Positions 31,201 through 38,100 are shown, numbered from the stretch's first letter. The stretch: 64,000 bases of DNA from Branchiostoma floridae (GCF_000003815.2 NC_049993.1:19276134-19340133), one strand, 5' to 3'. The notes: generated by a model not told the origin, from the sequence alone. Translations and numbers: made by a program.

Positions 31201-33130
31201 TTACTTCACCCTCATGTCTGTCTGTGTGTGTCCTTCTGTGTTTGTGTGTTTGTGCCAGCTAGATCCCTCCGCTACTGACCACCTGAGGATCGCAGATGTG
31301 GCCCTGTGGCAGGTGGGACAACAGGGTTTGTTACTTCACCCTCGTGTCTGTGTGTGTGTGTCTATCTGTGTGTGTGTGTGTGTGTCTGTGTCTGTCGCTC
31401 CTCTGCTGACCACTAGGATTGCAGCCGTGGCTCTGGGAACCTCACATTCAGCTGCCATCACAGGTGAGACAGCAGGGTTCGTTACTTCACCCTCGTGTCT
31501 GTCTGTGTGTCTGTCCTTGTTTTTTGTGTCTGTGTGTGTGTGTCCCAGCTAGATCACTCCTCTGCTGACCACCAGGATCGCAGCTGTGGCGATGGGAACA
31601 TCACATTCTGCTGCCATTTCAGGTGGGGCAGCAGGGTTTGTTACTTCATCCCCTATCTGTCTGTCAGTTTGTGTGTGTGTGTGTGTCTTTTTGTGTGTGC
31701 ATCTGTTTTGTCTAGTTCAGGATTACTGCAGTGACACTGGCAATACTCACATTCTAATTCAAAACACATATTATAATGTATCTGCCAAAGTTAGGAAGTA
31801 CTCAATGTCTGAAAGGCTTTTAAAGATGATTGACTGAAAATCTGTGTTGGAAGAAAAGATCAGATTTTTATTACGTTGTTCATTGCCAGCCAGAAGAAGC
31901 TAGAAAGAAAAGACATAATCTTTTATTTCCTTGTTCAGAATCTGGGCAGTGCTACACGTTTGGAGCCAACAACTTTAACCAGCTGGGGTACCAGAAGGAC
32001 AGTAAGGACAGGAGACCACAGCTGGTGCCTGCACTGGAGGACGTGTGTATCAGCATGGTGGAATGTGGGGATACCTTTACTGTCGCTATCACTACAGGTA
32101 CGTATCAGCATGGTGGAATGCGGGGATACCTTTACTGTGGCTATCACTACGGGTACGTATCAGCATGGTGGAATGTGGGGATACCTTTACTGTGCCTATC
32201 ATAACTGGTACTATAAAATGCAGGTATGGTTTCATGTAAGTTTCGAGACATTCTTTTGACAGCTGTCATCTACTGTGAGTGGAAACAAAAAACAAGCTGT
32301 GATGGAGCAAGCTTTCTTTTTGAAGGGCAACAGCAGGCTCAAAAAGGGATGTCATCCAAATAGTTTACTTACTTGATTTTCCTCCTGGTTTCCAAGATCA
32401 ATGTTTTCATTTGGTCCCTTTCCTTCTTTTACTTGTTTCTAAAAATCAAGAAAATGAATTTGCCAGGCCAGGCCTAAATGAAAAATGTTTTATTTTGCTC
32501 CTCCAGAAGGGGAAGTGTACACCTGGGGTAAGGGGTCGCGGGGCAGACTGGGTAGGAGGGAGGAGAACACCAAGATCCCCAAACCTGTCCCCCTGCTCGA
32601 CAGTGAGCCCTTCCAGATCATCTCTATCTCCTGTAGCCATGGCAACACTCTCCTAGCAACAGAACGTAAGTATGACACAGAAAAAAAAGAAGCAATTCAT
32701 TCGTTGTGTATTGATTACAATGTATGTACTCAACATGCATTTACTAGATGTGCATTGGATATGTATGGAATTACACTATGTATTGGCAATGCATTCTCAA
32801 TCTTTTCATCATATTATTCATGGATTCATCTACTAGTATCAAATGTCAGTCTTCTGACTCCTTGTGTATTTGCCATTCCTATATTCTGGCTGTGTACTAA
32901 CAAGGTATTGGAAAAAAGGCATTTGATATCTGTGCATTATGCAAAGGGGGTAGACCCACATAGTTGTACATTGACCAACAGGTGTAATATGTCGCTTTTA
33001 TACAGTACTAGAAAAATCAGATAATGAATAACAAGAAAGTATTGAGAGAAACGTATAATATGAAGTCTGTTTCAAACTCTTTCTGTTTTTTTTTTCTGCA
33101 GCAATTCCTGAACCAGGAACAGCCAGATGA
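1308..33130 (+). CDS. NEK8: NEK8 (NIMA-related kinase 8), 5'-partial, 16 exons visible
   Basis: Ciliary Ser/Thr kinase; the vertebrate protein acts in the inversin compartment with the nephronophthisis proteins. Exons read: 1308-1513, 7227-7282, 7823-7893, 8395-8550, 9470-9551, 10077-10285, 24870-24949, 25368-25495, 25873-25944, 26250-26394, 26828-27022, 27550-27700, 30684-30841, 31939-32097, 32507-32665, 33102-33130 (TGA stop). All junctions are GT-AG and all phases agree; about 685 residues are visible against about 692 in human. Kinase marks: VIIKQI lysine, HRDLKTQN loop (split by an intron), GDFGISK, and T-loop [14 protein letters not shown]. The RCC1 half carries [23 protein letters not shown] and [12 protein letters not shown] repeats. 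The glycine-loop exon with the start codon is missing, so it lies left of the window or was not recognised. Introns hold four other genes and many tandem exon-end repeats. Confidence 0.93.
1514..1800 (+). repeat. Tandem copies of a NEK8 exon end and donor, with GTTT tract
   Basis: After the exon ending at 1513, the sequence ATGTTACATCA...GAGTACGCACC is repeated at 1552-1637, with two or three diverged copies to about 1760. Copies are separated by (GTTT)n runs. The first copy is nearly identical to the exon and keeps an open frame. Only the first donor leads in frame to the next true exon at 7227. Confidence 0.85.
1870..2750 (-). mobile_element. 5'-truncated CR1/L2-like non-LTR retrotransposon (C-terminal RT part)
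   Basis: The minus strand encodes the last part of a reverse transcriptase: [77 protein letters not shown] and, near the end, [14 protein letters not shown]. These blocks are standard in CR1/L2/Rex-type elements. The copy begins right at the position expected for the catalytic (Y/F)xDD motif, which is lost, so it is dead. On the plus strand the 3' end shows a short TCTGCA repeat near 1874-1890, fitting the microsatellite-like tails of this clade. It lies in the first visible NEK8 intron. Confidence 0.88.
2751..3873. other. NEK8 intron and 5' flank of the RING-NHL gene; no feature recognised
   Basis: AT-rich unique sequence. I see no exon, RNA gene or clear repeat. It must contain the promoter and 5' UTR of the intronless gene starting at 3874, but no core promoter motif stands out. 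Confidence 0.5.
3874..5601 (+). CDS. TRIM-NHL-like E3 ubiquitin ligase (RING, B-box, coiled coil, NHL), single exon
   Basis: 575 residues, no intron. A C3HC4 RING at residues 22-61 (C22, C25, C37, H39, C42, C45, C58, C61) implies E3 ubiquitin ligase activity. A B-box2 follows (C107, H110, C119, C122, C127, C130, H135, H138), then a Lys/Glu/Gln-rich coiled coil at about 150-250, and NHL repeats from about residue 300 to the end ([46 protein letters not shown]). There is no filamin-like domain, so it resembles TRIM32/TRIM56-type proteins more than TRIM2/3/71. Two start ATGs exist: 3874 and 3886. The second has the stronger context (aacaATGg), so the true N-terminus may be 4 residues shorter. 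It lies in a NEK8 intron in the same direction. Lack of introns may mean an old retrocopy. Substrate unknown. Confidence 0.9.
   Translation: MQATMAATLASFEGQIYEELTCSICLQLPTKPKVLSCQHTFCQDCLKKVAGQKSTFPCPSCHQQVRLPPEGVKDLPDNQLVTSLCERLQNSTTSSGKNRQQPQSGKCSVHPSEDVKLYCKQCNVPVCDECLDKSHNGHTTMKLKKASQDWMSTVQPLITEGSDILGTQCDFLKSLGEKEKTLQKQKLQTENSIEYDYDKMVQKLKERKDQLLCQVEENHKKNINILQEERTSILSDISKLYAACDQAEQDMGLGGRMLYSFGSSLFHTVGKYRGKAAPAPVPTQSAIFYSTYTPVPVLGHVEVPVVFGGEGAGIGQFSCPTGVTVSEKGEVFVADRENFRIQVFTLQGTFVHEFQRASYDRQIMSPNDVATDGEGNLWVVGYTEFAHVAVQYSKLGRVLETFDLQDTKWVKCVAVDTRRNHILVTQSTGQTGNTQGEVQVFRPDGTLVKIVGQQQCMKHPRYITLDRKGDVLVSDSYMHCVFVYDKDGRFVFKFGGEGKREGQLNKPLGICTDRAGNIIVADSMNDRVEMFDKTGRFLKHVATDIKRPHAVAMAPKGQLVVTSVEKHTIQIIHCY
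5602..7226. other. 3' UTR and NEK8 intron
   Basis: The likely 3' UTR reaches about 6360. Beyond it is intronic sequence with no gene. A direct repeat of ATTAATCATCGAGC occurs at about 6546-6572, followed by a GC-rich CGGATGGCGAACGCCCGTC...GGGCGACGTTCGCC patch that may be a transposon remnant. No other feature is seen. Confidence 0.5.
6338..6343 (+). terminator. Possible polyadenylation signal of the 3874-5601 gene
   Basis: AATAAA lies about 740 bases after the stop codon, followed within 25 bases by a GT/T-rich stretch (CTTGTGGGCTTTTATTTT). Another AATAAA near 5769 is also possible. Confidence 0.45.
8551..8960 (+). repeat. Tandem copies of NEK8 exon end and donor region (8550 junction)
   Basis: The unit GAACTGTGCGAGGGGAAACC|GTATCC plus AACAGGGGAACACC and a run of CACACCTGTAT repeats occurs about four times (donor-like points near 8551, 8679, 8788 partial, 8899). 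The true exon ends at 8550; only that donor is preceded by the full exon. Confidence 0.85.
8975..9170 (+). mobile_element. tRNA-derived SINE fragment
   Basis: Starts with a tRNA-like A-box region (CCCAAGTGGTTAGG). It contains AAAGGCACTTCACACGACTTTCCTCATTCGACTCA, which matches the body of the SINE at 57068-57563 with few changes. The tail is diverged. Confidence 0.6.
10286..10615 (+). repeat. Two extra copies of a NEK8 exon end with donors
   Basis: The exon end CATCACTCAAATAATGGCGCAGCCC...CAGCCTTCAAA|GTGGGT (ending 10285) is repeated at about 10370-10456 and 10525-10612, each ending in its own CTTCAAA|GTGGGT donor. Substitutions such as Q to M or D to N positions show they are not simple assembly duplicates. 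A faint third copy is visible near 10690-10785. Confidence 0.88.
10786..11655. other. NEK8 intron / 3' flank of DED-NHL gene A
   Basis: No gene seen. On the minus strand an AATAAA (plus-strand TTTATT at 11406-11411) lies about 245 bases after the stop of gene A and may be its polyadenylation signal. Confidence 0.5.
11406..11411 (-). terminator. Possible polyadenylation signal of DED-NHL gene A
   Basis: AATAAA on the minus strand, 245 bases past the stop codon at 11656. No downstream element was checked. Confidence 0.35.
11656..14724 (-). CDS. DED-coiled coil-filamin-NHL chimeric protein, copy A (two exons)
   Basis: Minus strand, exon 1 14724-14442, exon 2 13298-11656, 641 residues when joined (phase-1 junction, ...[13 protein letters not shown]). 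Exon 1 is a death effector domain at about residues 3-85 ([42 protein letters not shown]), followed by a Glu/Gln-rich helix. Exon 2 gives a coiled coil (about 104-235), a filamin-type Ig domain (about 265-366, [14 protein letters not shown]) and NHL repeats (about 372-641). The RxDL charge motif of classical DEDs is KGKL here. Exon 2 aligns with the C-terminal two thirds of the TRIM gene at 21872-24112, starting at the HDPxEV sequence after its B-box2, so RING and B-boxes are replaced by a DED. A signalling adaptor or sensor role is inference. An 882-bp transposon sits at the exon 1 donor. Confidence 0.85.
13557..14438. mobile_element. TA-flanked DNA transposon (MITE) inserted in a splice donor
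   Basis: Left end ACATGCATTGGCATAATACC and right end (reversed) ACATCCATTGGCATAATACC form about 21-bp terminal inverted repeats with one mismatch. The element is flanked by TA (13555-13556 and 14439-14440). The empty site is visible in the sister gene at 18877-18882 (GACCTACCTTGAAG). There is no transposase frame, so it is non-autonomous. TA duplication fits the Tc1/mariner superfamily. It fills most of the copy A intron, and its right TA supplies the T-A of the present splice donor. Confidence 0.88.
14725..15064. other. 5' flank of DED-NHL gene A up to assembly gap
   Basis: Contains the presumed 5' UTR/promoter of copy A. The first bases (GTTGGTCTTGAACAGAATGTC, interrupted) match the flank of copy B at 19164. 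No gene seen. Confidence 0.5.
15065..15444. other. Assembly gap (380 N)
   Basis: A run of N. It falls between the two DED-NHL copies, where the 3' flank of copy B begins to match the 3' flank of the TRIM gene, so the tandem duplication boundary is unresolved. Confidence 1.
15445..17011. repeat. 3' flank of DED-NHL copy B, duplicated at 19876-21871
   Basis: From TAACTCATTCAT on, this stretch matches 19876-21680 for most of its length by eye (for example CCCTAAGCCAACATAAGAATAGTCAGTGG, split here in two, and GGAGCTACCCTTGGTTAGCTTG near both ends). The later copy carries an extra MITE at 21686-21852. This is a direct tandem duplication covering the 3' parts and flanks of the two genes. No gene is seen inside. 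Confidence 0.85.
17012..19163 (-). CDS. DED-coiled coil-filamin-NHL chimeric protein, copy B (two exons)
   Basis: Minus strand, exon 1 19163-18881, exon 2 18621-17012, 630 residues; junction ...[13 protein letters not shown] in phase 1, with a strong donor (CAAG|GTAGGT) and an acceptor after a polypyrimidine run. The DED is identical to copy A for about the first 78 residues, then differs slightly ([11 protein letters not shown]). Coiled coil, filamin-like Ig domain and NHL repeats follow in the same order. The protein is 11 residues shorter than copy A, and most of the difference lies in NHL loops ([10 protein letters not shown] against [23 protein letters not shown] against a loop about 10 residues longer). 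The 259-bp intron is the ancestral form; in copy A it is enlarged by a transposon. Role as in copy A, by inference a death-fold adaptor with a propeller recognition end. Confidence 0.85.
19164..19875. other. 5' flank of DED-NHL gene B
   Basis: No gene recognised. It must hold the promoter of copy B and the start of the duplicated flank. A (T)9 run near 19496 and AT-rich unique sequence only. Confidence 0.5.
19876..21871. repeat. 3' flank of the TRIM-NHL gene, second copy of the duplicated flank
   Basis: Direct repeat of 15445-17011, with small insertions and deletions. Contains the MITE 21686-21852, which is absent at the equivalent position of the first copy, so that MITE arrived after the duplication. 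Confidence 0.85.
21686..21852. mobile_element. Short MITE with CTGTAAATGCA termini, TA-flanked
   Basis: Inverted ends CTGTAAATGCA / TGCATTTACAG with TA on both sides, and internal phrases GTTCGCGGTTTT and AAACCACTGCGAAC. A second copy is at 39700-39887 in RICTOR. It is non-autonomous and probably Tc1/mariner-related by its TA site. Confidence 0.85.
21872..24112 (-). CDS. TRIM-NHL protein (RING, two B-boxes, coiled coil, filamin-like, NHL), single exon
   Basis: 746 residues without an intron, minus strand, in the 14.6-kb NEK8 intron. C3HC4 RING at residues 18-59 (C18, C21, C33, H35, C38, C41, C56, C59); B-box1 about 102-140 (C102, C105, C115, C118, C123, C126, H130); B-box2 162-196 (C162, H165, C174, C177, C182, C185, H190, H196); coiled coil about 200-335; filamin-type Ig about 370-470; NHL repeats about 475-746. 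This is the TRIM2/TRIM3/TRIM71 order, so a RING E3 ubiquitin ligase with a recognition propeller is expected, but it is an amphioxus-type expansion member, not a clear one-to-one orthologue. It is the probable parent (or sister) of the two DED-NHL genes upstream. The last part is almost identical to them, while the coiled coil is much more diverged. Confidence 0.92.
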   Translation of the reverse strand: MAAASSIAEDFDDEFLTCSVCLNLYEDPKLLPCFHTFCRKCVEDLANKNGGKNFQCPLCRSNVKLLCPVQSGGVDKLSTNFYINKLLDFRKLKLSKMSHVQCQMCKSGAQATAVCGDCTFLLCQNCISVHRNTPALQDHHIITLNDLENPTARSQYTRQIYCPRHPGQRTTFYCEPCATLVCIACTVDEHRPGENHDPREVEKVAPKYRAAVEGLMQQTEAVASKINQQVENLDRELTATAENCDKVKKNIEKHYEDLISKLQHEKQKMTNKVDKVKKDREDELTHEKEEITREFEKTNEGLKFCQNILDRENKTELLSLRQQMEERLKQLASQQTGNRTLEGRTRVTFQPCSLSQVSGGSLSVFAGFNIDVEEPAVESLPCSVTVTANTADLTGGDVTPQIEVTSPQGKTTLIQTTAHSSPPLAAGKGQTSRVRRVWGAEWRPQESGKHTLGVCMGGKKDLGSLTVDVGSNNPVLRFGQEGSQQGQFDSPINVAVRGDRLYVADTFNKRVQVFDLSGNFCFSLATDGQPWSVAIQTDGTIVVKSGKEVKKFSPSGKLLHTFPLGEYCTNPYSLAVQRDGRVVVADYGKHSIFLFEADGTLVKQVGGQGKGEGQFDNPCFVCVDKEDNIIVADKYNHRVQVFDQNLNFKRKFGQRGRQQQDMEWPHGVSADSRGNIVLANRGDNSDELGAKHGRKLQVFNPNGIWVSTISSDGDKLNAPHGVAVTEDRHVFVADPGDHCIRKYKYM
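24113..24869. other. 5' flank of TRIM-NHL gene, end of the large NEK8 intron
   Basis: No exon or repeat recognised. Contains the presumed promoter of the minus-strand TRIM gene. The NEK8 acceptor (CTCCAG) lies at 24864-24869. Confidence 0.5.
24870..33130 (+). CDS. NEK8: NEK8 linker and RCC1-propeller exons
   Basis: Ten exons encode a basic Ser/Arg linker ([15 protein letters not shown]) and then RCC1-type repeats ending in a short last exon (PIPEPGTAR, stop at 33128-33130). Diagnostic segments are [95 protein letters not shown] and [10 protein letters not shown]. Each corresponds in order to human NEK8. In vertebrates this propeller targets the kinase to the proximal cilium. Exons ending at 27700, 30841 and 32097 are followed by arrays that repeat the RCC1 exon end with its splice donor. 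The intron after 27700 also holds a Harbinger-like transposon. Confidence 0.92.
26626..26795. repeat. MITE-like repeat with TACAGT...ACTGTA ends
   Basis: Starts TACAGTTAATTGCACACCGG and ends with the reverse pattern GTGTGCAATTAAACGG followed by CTTCTACTGTA, giving interrupted inverted ends. Shares GGATAATTGCACAAAATACGCTG with 1048-1213. It lies just before the NEK8 exon at 26828. Confidence 0.6.
27701..28715 (+). repeat. About nine tandem copies of an RCC1 exon end with donor and GTTT tract
   Basis: The true exon ends at 27700 (AGTAACAG|GTCAGT). The unit TCTGTACACTGTGGAGTGGACTGT...GGCAGTAACAG|GTCAG plus (TTTG)n then repeats about nine times, period about 100-125 bp depending on the GTTT tract. 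Nearly every copy keeps the donor, and many keep an open frame encoding [18 protein letters not shown]. Each unit is preceded by TTTGTCAAG, which resembles an acceptor ending in AG. Confidence 0.92.
28943..30509. mobile_element. PIF/Harbinger-like non-autonomous transposon, TTA target duplication
   Basis: Termini GGGACCGTACGGCATTTAG and its reverse match for about 44 bp with few mismatches, with TTA on both sides (28940-28942, 30510-30512). Sub-terminal GGGGGAGGGCC-AAGCAAAAAAATTTTGAC repeats are present several times inside each end. No transposase frame is seen. It sits inside an older repeat: GGAGTGGGTACCGG before it and TACCAATCCCTGTAG after it look like that element's inverted ends. Confidence 0.8.
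30842..31730 (+). repeat. Tandem copies of an RCC1 exon end with donor and TGTGTCTG tracts
   Basis: After the true donor at 30842, the exon end CTCCTCTGCTGACCACCAGG...GCTGCCATCACAG|GTG recurs at about 30919-30985, 31131-31196, 31399-31465 and 31558-31623, with weaker copies near 31268 and 31710. Spacers are (TG)n/TGTGTCTG. Most copies retain GTGAGA or GTGGGG donors. Confidence 0.9.
32098..32215 (+). repeat. Two extra copies of a NEK8 exon end (32097 junction)
   Basis: CAGCATGGTGGAATGTGGGG...ATCACTACAG|GTACGT recurs at about 32107-32155 and 32161-32210 with a 54-bp period. The first extra copy has lost the donor dinucleotide (GGGTAC), the second is weaker. Confidence 0.88.
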
Positions 33131-33455
33131 TCGCCATGGATGCAACAGAGCTGCTGATTGGCCAGATGGATTAAATAGGAACATTATTCTTATACAACAG
33201 AGATGCTGATTGGTCAAAAAATCATGTTGAAAAATCAAGTATTAAATGCAGAAGAATGCTGTTTCTGTACAGTTAAGAACATTTGTCTTGTAGTTCTAGA
33301 AAAACATGTCAGACTCATATTTCATATTTTTGTGTCACTTTTTGTATTCACTTTGTAAACATGTATGAGCTATGTAGTGTACATTGTGCAATAGCAAATT
33401 ATTCTTGTATTTTTGTCATTGTATATATATTGTTAGTGACTGATGATGATGATGA

Positions 33456-33762
33456 TAACGGGGGCCGCCCTAAGATGCCCGGATTCTTTGCTGATCTTAT
33501 TATGCATAAGTATGCCGTGTTTGTTGCCACTGACTATGATGATTAGAAAGGTAAATAAACCAAACAAACAGCTTTGCCAGTTGTAATGCGGAGGGTGAAG
33601 GGATCATGAACAGTATGGATGCCTTCCTTATTCAAGTATGGTCTCTAGATGAATGTGTTAAAAATTCATTGATCAAAACTTGACCACTCTTTGGCAACTA
33701 GTGATGGAGCGCCGTGAGTTCGAGCGTGTAAAAAAGCGGGCATCTTAGGGCGGCCCCTGTTA
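33456..33762. mobile_element. MITE with GGGGCCGCCCTAAGATGCCC ends
   Basis: Left TAACGGGGGCCGCCCTAAG and right (reversed) TAACAGGGGCCGCCCTAAG form inverted ends of about 25 bp. No coding capacity. It lies 325 bases past the NEK8 stop, and an AATAAA at 33554-33559 that could serve NEK8 is inside it; an ATTAAA at 33241-33246 is the alternative. Confidence 0.7.
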
Positions 33763-34108
33763 TATTTTACCACTGTGAAAAAGCAGTACTCCTATTTCTT
33801 AAGACCACTTTGGAAATCAGCCTGATTCAACAGAAGGAGTTTATGTGACTGTGCATTCCAAACTGATAAATAAGCTTAATAGATATACAATGTATGTATT
33901 TGGAGTAGAGTTCTATATTGCATGAATTTGTGCAGTTTAAGTGGCCAAAGGTATTGAAATATTGTTCAAATCAGTGCAGAAACCCCAGCAATTTTATCAG
34001 CACTCTAATCATGGTAGAAAAAAACTAATTCCATTATGATACTGTATTCTATACTCTGTGCTCCCTGTTGTACTGGATTTTTGTATAAAATCAAGAAAAG
34101 TATGAAGT

Positions 34109-34397
34109 CATCCTCCTACGCAGGGACAGCCAACAGCCAAACTGCCTGTCTGGATATGCCCTGCTATTTCAACCGTCACCCTTAGTTCCTGACCGCCCTG
34201 CTTATAAATATTAATAAGGTTACCCTTATACGTGCGAGACAGCTTTTGAAAACGGAAAGCCTATTCTCTGATTGGCTGACAGCTGGTTTGTGTGTGTGGG
34301 GGGGGGGGCGTCCGCAGGAACTTAGAGTGACGGTTGAAAGAGCAGGGTACATCCAGACAGGCAGTTTGGCTGTTGGATGTCCCTGCGTAGGAGGATG
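34109..34397. mobile_element. Foldback MITE with 8-bp target duplication
   Basis: The outer about 80 bases on each side are near-perfect inverted repeats (CATCCTCCTACGCAGGGACA ... TGTCCCTGCGTAGGAGGATG). Flanked by TATGAAGT at 34101-34108 and 34398-34405, an exact 8-bp target-site duplication. Eight-base duplications are typical of hAT (or P) superfamilies. No coding capacity. Confidence 0.92.
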
Positions 34398-34918
34398 TAT
34401 GAAGTGGGCAGAACCATAAACCATCATTAAAAAGTAGTATGTGGCATGACTTTCATTTGTCTTTGTTTGCTGTGAGAATTAAGGTAGACACACAAGAAGT
34501 TGCAGATATATACCCAGGGACTGAGGAGTAAATGAGTCAATGAATAAATGTGTAAATGAATGAATAGAATGAATGGATAATTATATGAATGAATGAATGA
34601 ATGCAGAAATGGTATATGGGGAAAATAATTTGCTTTTTACTTATACTAGTCACTGAGGTAAAAAAAATACACATAAAAAGCCATAAACCTCTAAATACCC
34701 ATCATATCAATTTTTAAATTTTCCCCAAAAATGTTGTGAACATACCTTAAATCATTACGAAAGAAGTTGCAAAGTGAGCAGACATATGCCGTAAATGAAA
34801 TAGAATACTTAGTATCAGACGACGATATATTGTATTATCCCAATACTCTGCCTTGGCCCGAACTGACCTGTAGAACGCTCACTCCCTTTGGGACTGTCCT
34901 GCAGAACTTTGAACCCAA

Positions 34919-34926
34919 TGACGTCA
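34919..34926. promoter_or_regulatory. CRE-like palindrome upstream of RICTOR
   Basis: TGACGTCA, the full consensus for CREB/ATF binding, lies about 245 bases before the RICTOR start codon in a region that is otherwise promoter-like. Function is inference. Confidence 0.35.
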
Positions 34927-35169
34927 AAGGTATTGACATCAAGGCGGACGTCAAAAATCGTGAGATAAACGCCGAAACAGAAATCCACACCTACACAATT
35001 TTCTTCCACGTCTCTATCCTTCTCACACACTGTCTCCACCAAGAAATGTTCCTTTAATAGACTCGCTCTAAGATCGAGAAATAAAACGACTGCGCCACAC
35101 CCCCTGAGGTTACTTCAGGTCAACAGTGATATTTCCGGACATGCGCAGCAGAGCCGGCTACCAGCCAAC

Positions 35170-38100
35170 ATGGCGGCGGTCCGGGGGCGAAGTCTGCGGT
35201 CCGTCAAGAGACGAGGTAACCCTTTCCCCTGCCTTCCCGCGCTTTTATTCCGCCGTCAACAGTCACGATTTCCTCGGGATAACTTCTGTGTATGTTTTTC
35301 TTTCCACAGCTCGCCACGAAAGCGGTGAAGAGAGCGTTATCGTGGACTTTACGCGCGGTATGTATGGTGCACTTCCGTTATGTAATCAGACCTGTCCCTC
35401 ATCAATATATATACCGGCTAGATTATATGCTATGTAAACAAAATCAGATGTAAGATTTCACCCTTATATCCAGCCCAGAAACGCTCTAAAACTACGATGC
35501 ACCATTTTTTGTCATATTTTCCTTATAAGGGTATAAAGATTTTCCGCGATCGCTGTTTACGTTTTGAAAGTCACGGCCAGGAAAAATGGTTTACTATAAA
35601 TGGCGGCGGCCCTGGCGGCTCTTGTCTCTGTTTTGACCGACGTGAAACGATTTTCCGTCTCCCGAATTCCCCCGGCTAATCCTTCTGCTAGGGGAAATCG
35701 ATAAACCAGTCTTGTGCCGGCAGAGACGCTAATTTTGGGGGTTGATTTTGCCGTGGATGGGTGGGTTACTGCATAACGGTAACGCGTTAGGCTTGCTAAC
35801 GTTCCTATGGATTTCTGCGTGGGAAGATATTTTTGAAACCGAAAAAAAAAAAAAAAAAATCAGATATAATCTTCGAAACCGATTTCATCTGCTTACGTCA
35901 CGTTATGTGTAAAATATCGATTTCTTGTTTGATCATAAGTAAGGAAAAAGATAAGAAAAGACAAAGACTTTTCTAACGTAAATGTAACAGATGATTTTCA
36001 CATCAATTTAGTCAGCCTACGTTTAGACTGGGCGGCCCCAAACGGCCTTGACCCCCTTTCCAGAGTCAGGTGAAAGGTCAGGGATCATTGCTGGAGAATT
36101 CACACATTTTCCAGATATTTTTCTATCACTAAAAATGGTAGAAAATGTGAAAATCAGAAATATAGCCAAAAATCTGTCCTGAAAATAGTGAAATGTACAA
36201 TTTTGGCATTAGGCCAAACACTCCATGTGACCTTACATGTACCACTTGACCTTAATTTCCTTATCATTTCCGCTTCTGTTTTGTTGCCACGGTAACCCCT
36301 GATATTGTAAGCGACTCTACATTGTTAGAGGGCGTATGGGCAGGAAATTTGTAATGTTAACAAGTTCAAATTCAAGTTGATGTTTCTTCGATACAACGCA
36401 ACGTACCACACAAAACCACATCACATCCAAAAATTCGCAACTTGTTTGATACTTTTACTTCAAAAAAGCTCATCTTGTAGTATTTCTATAGTTATTTTCT
36501 TAACACATAAAATTAAATCTGCGTTTTGCAAAAGGTCACTTTACAACATTTTCAACCTTCTTTATGTACATACATACTGTAGTATTGAGTATCAGTGTGC
36601 GCATCCTCACACGCAAACACAGTATACCAGCTTGAAGTAAAAAAAATGCTTATTTCACAATGTTTGAAAGCTTTTTATGTTAATTCCTACATTCTCCAGC
36701 TGCCTCCAAAAACTTGCGGGAAATCCTAGCGAACATCTGTCGTCCTGCGGGGATCTCTGATGGGCGCAAACTGGGACATCTCAACAACTTCCCTAAGGTA
36801 TGGGGGAGGGAGGGAATGAGTGAGGGGTGTGAGTGAGGGAGTGAGTGAGTGAATAGATGAATGAGGGAAATCCTAGCGAACATCTGTCGTCCTGCCGGGA
36901 TCTCTGATGGGCGCAAACTGGGGCATCTCAACAACTTCCCCAAGGTATGGGGGAGGGAGGGAATTAGTGAGTGAATAGGTGAATGAGAGAAATCCTAGCA
37001 AACATCTGTGAGATTGGGATCTTTTATTTTTTTCAATTCTCGCAGATTTGGATATTCTAACAACTTCCCTACAGGGTACAGGGGGAGGGAGAGTGAATAG
37101 GGAAGAAAGAAAAGAAGAATTGGAATGAATGAAAGAATGATAAAGATTACAGGAAGAATAAATGATTTTATCAAAAGCTGACATGAGTCAATTTTGTAAT
37201 AGTAGAAGTATAACTTGATTAGTCAAATGGTAACATATTGTGATAAATACATGTATGATATACTACTAGGCTATATTAGTATATAGAGAATTTTTTATGA
37301 TAGATAGCTATAACAAATTGTTCTATTTTTCTATCAAACTTGGGAATGTCAGTTATGTATTTCAGCAACTCATTTTTCTTCCAAAGTGGTACAGTTTCTG
37401 TGAAGAGTAATGTGTGATCAAACTTGAACAGCTTGAATGTGAAAGTGAAACTGCACACAATTGCAGGTTCAGGTCAGGTTACATACATGTATGGGGATGG
37501 AGACTCAGTGCTGTTGCACTTCAAGTTAAACAGAGTTGTGGCAAGGCTTTAGGATGATAATGACAGCAATCGTTTGTTCAAGTGGCAGCATCATTATCAC
37601 CACCAGGAATTCATGCTGTATAATTTTGCTATTTTCACAGCTTCTGTGTCACTATGGCCAAGATGTGGACTGGGGCCTCACTAGTGAAGAAATCATCAAA
37701 TGGTGAGAAATTTGAAACTTTCAGTCCATCTTCTTCAATTCATAGACTTTCTACTTTTCTCTAGCTGATGCAAGTTTTTCTAGGAGTGGGATTCTTATGA
37801 ATACAAATTACGAGTTGTCTTGAGCTGGGTAAAACACTTGTTTGTGTAAAAAGGACTTTGTTATAATGACTCATCAATTGAACTGAATATCAAACTATCT
37901 ACTGTAGTCTGTTTATATGAGTCCAGGGTTGTAGCCAGCCAGAAATCATTTTCCGTCCCCTCGATTTTGAATGGCTTTGGCATAGTATTCCTAAGGGGAT
38001 CCAGGGGTATGTTCCCCCGGAAAATTTTTAAATCTAGGCCCTTTGACAAGCTGTTTCCTGCATTTTGAGGTGTAAATTTTGCTGGTAGACTAAGCTGTTC

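Larger units (their letters stand above)
33131..34766. other. NEK8-RICTOR intergenic region
   Basis: Holds the NEK8 3' UTR and two MITEs (33456-33762, 34109-34397). GAATGAATGA simple repeats occur at about 34555-34600. No gene seen. Confidence 0.6.

Noticed and set aside
31876-32259. Antisense and alternate-frame open frames over RCC1 exons
   Set aside because: They shadow the NEK8 exons and their repeat copies and contain no recognisable domain.
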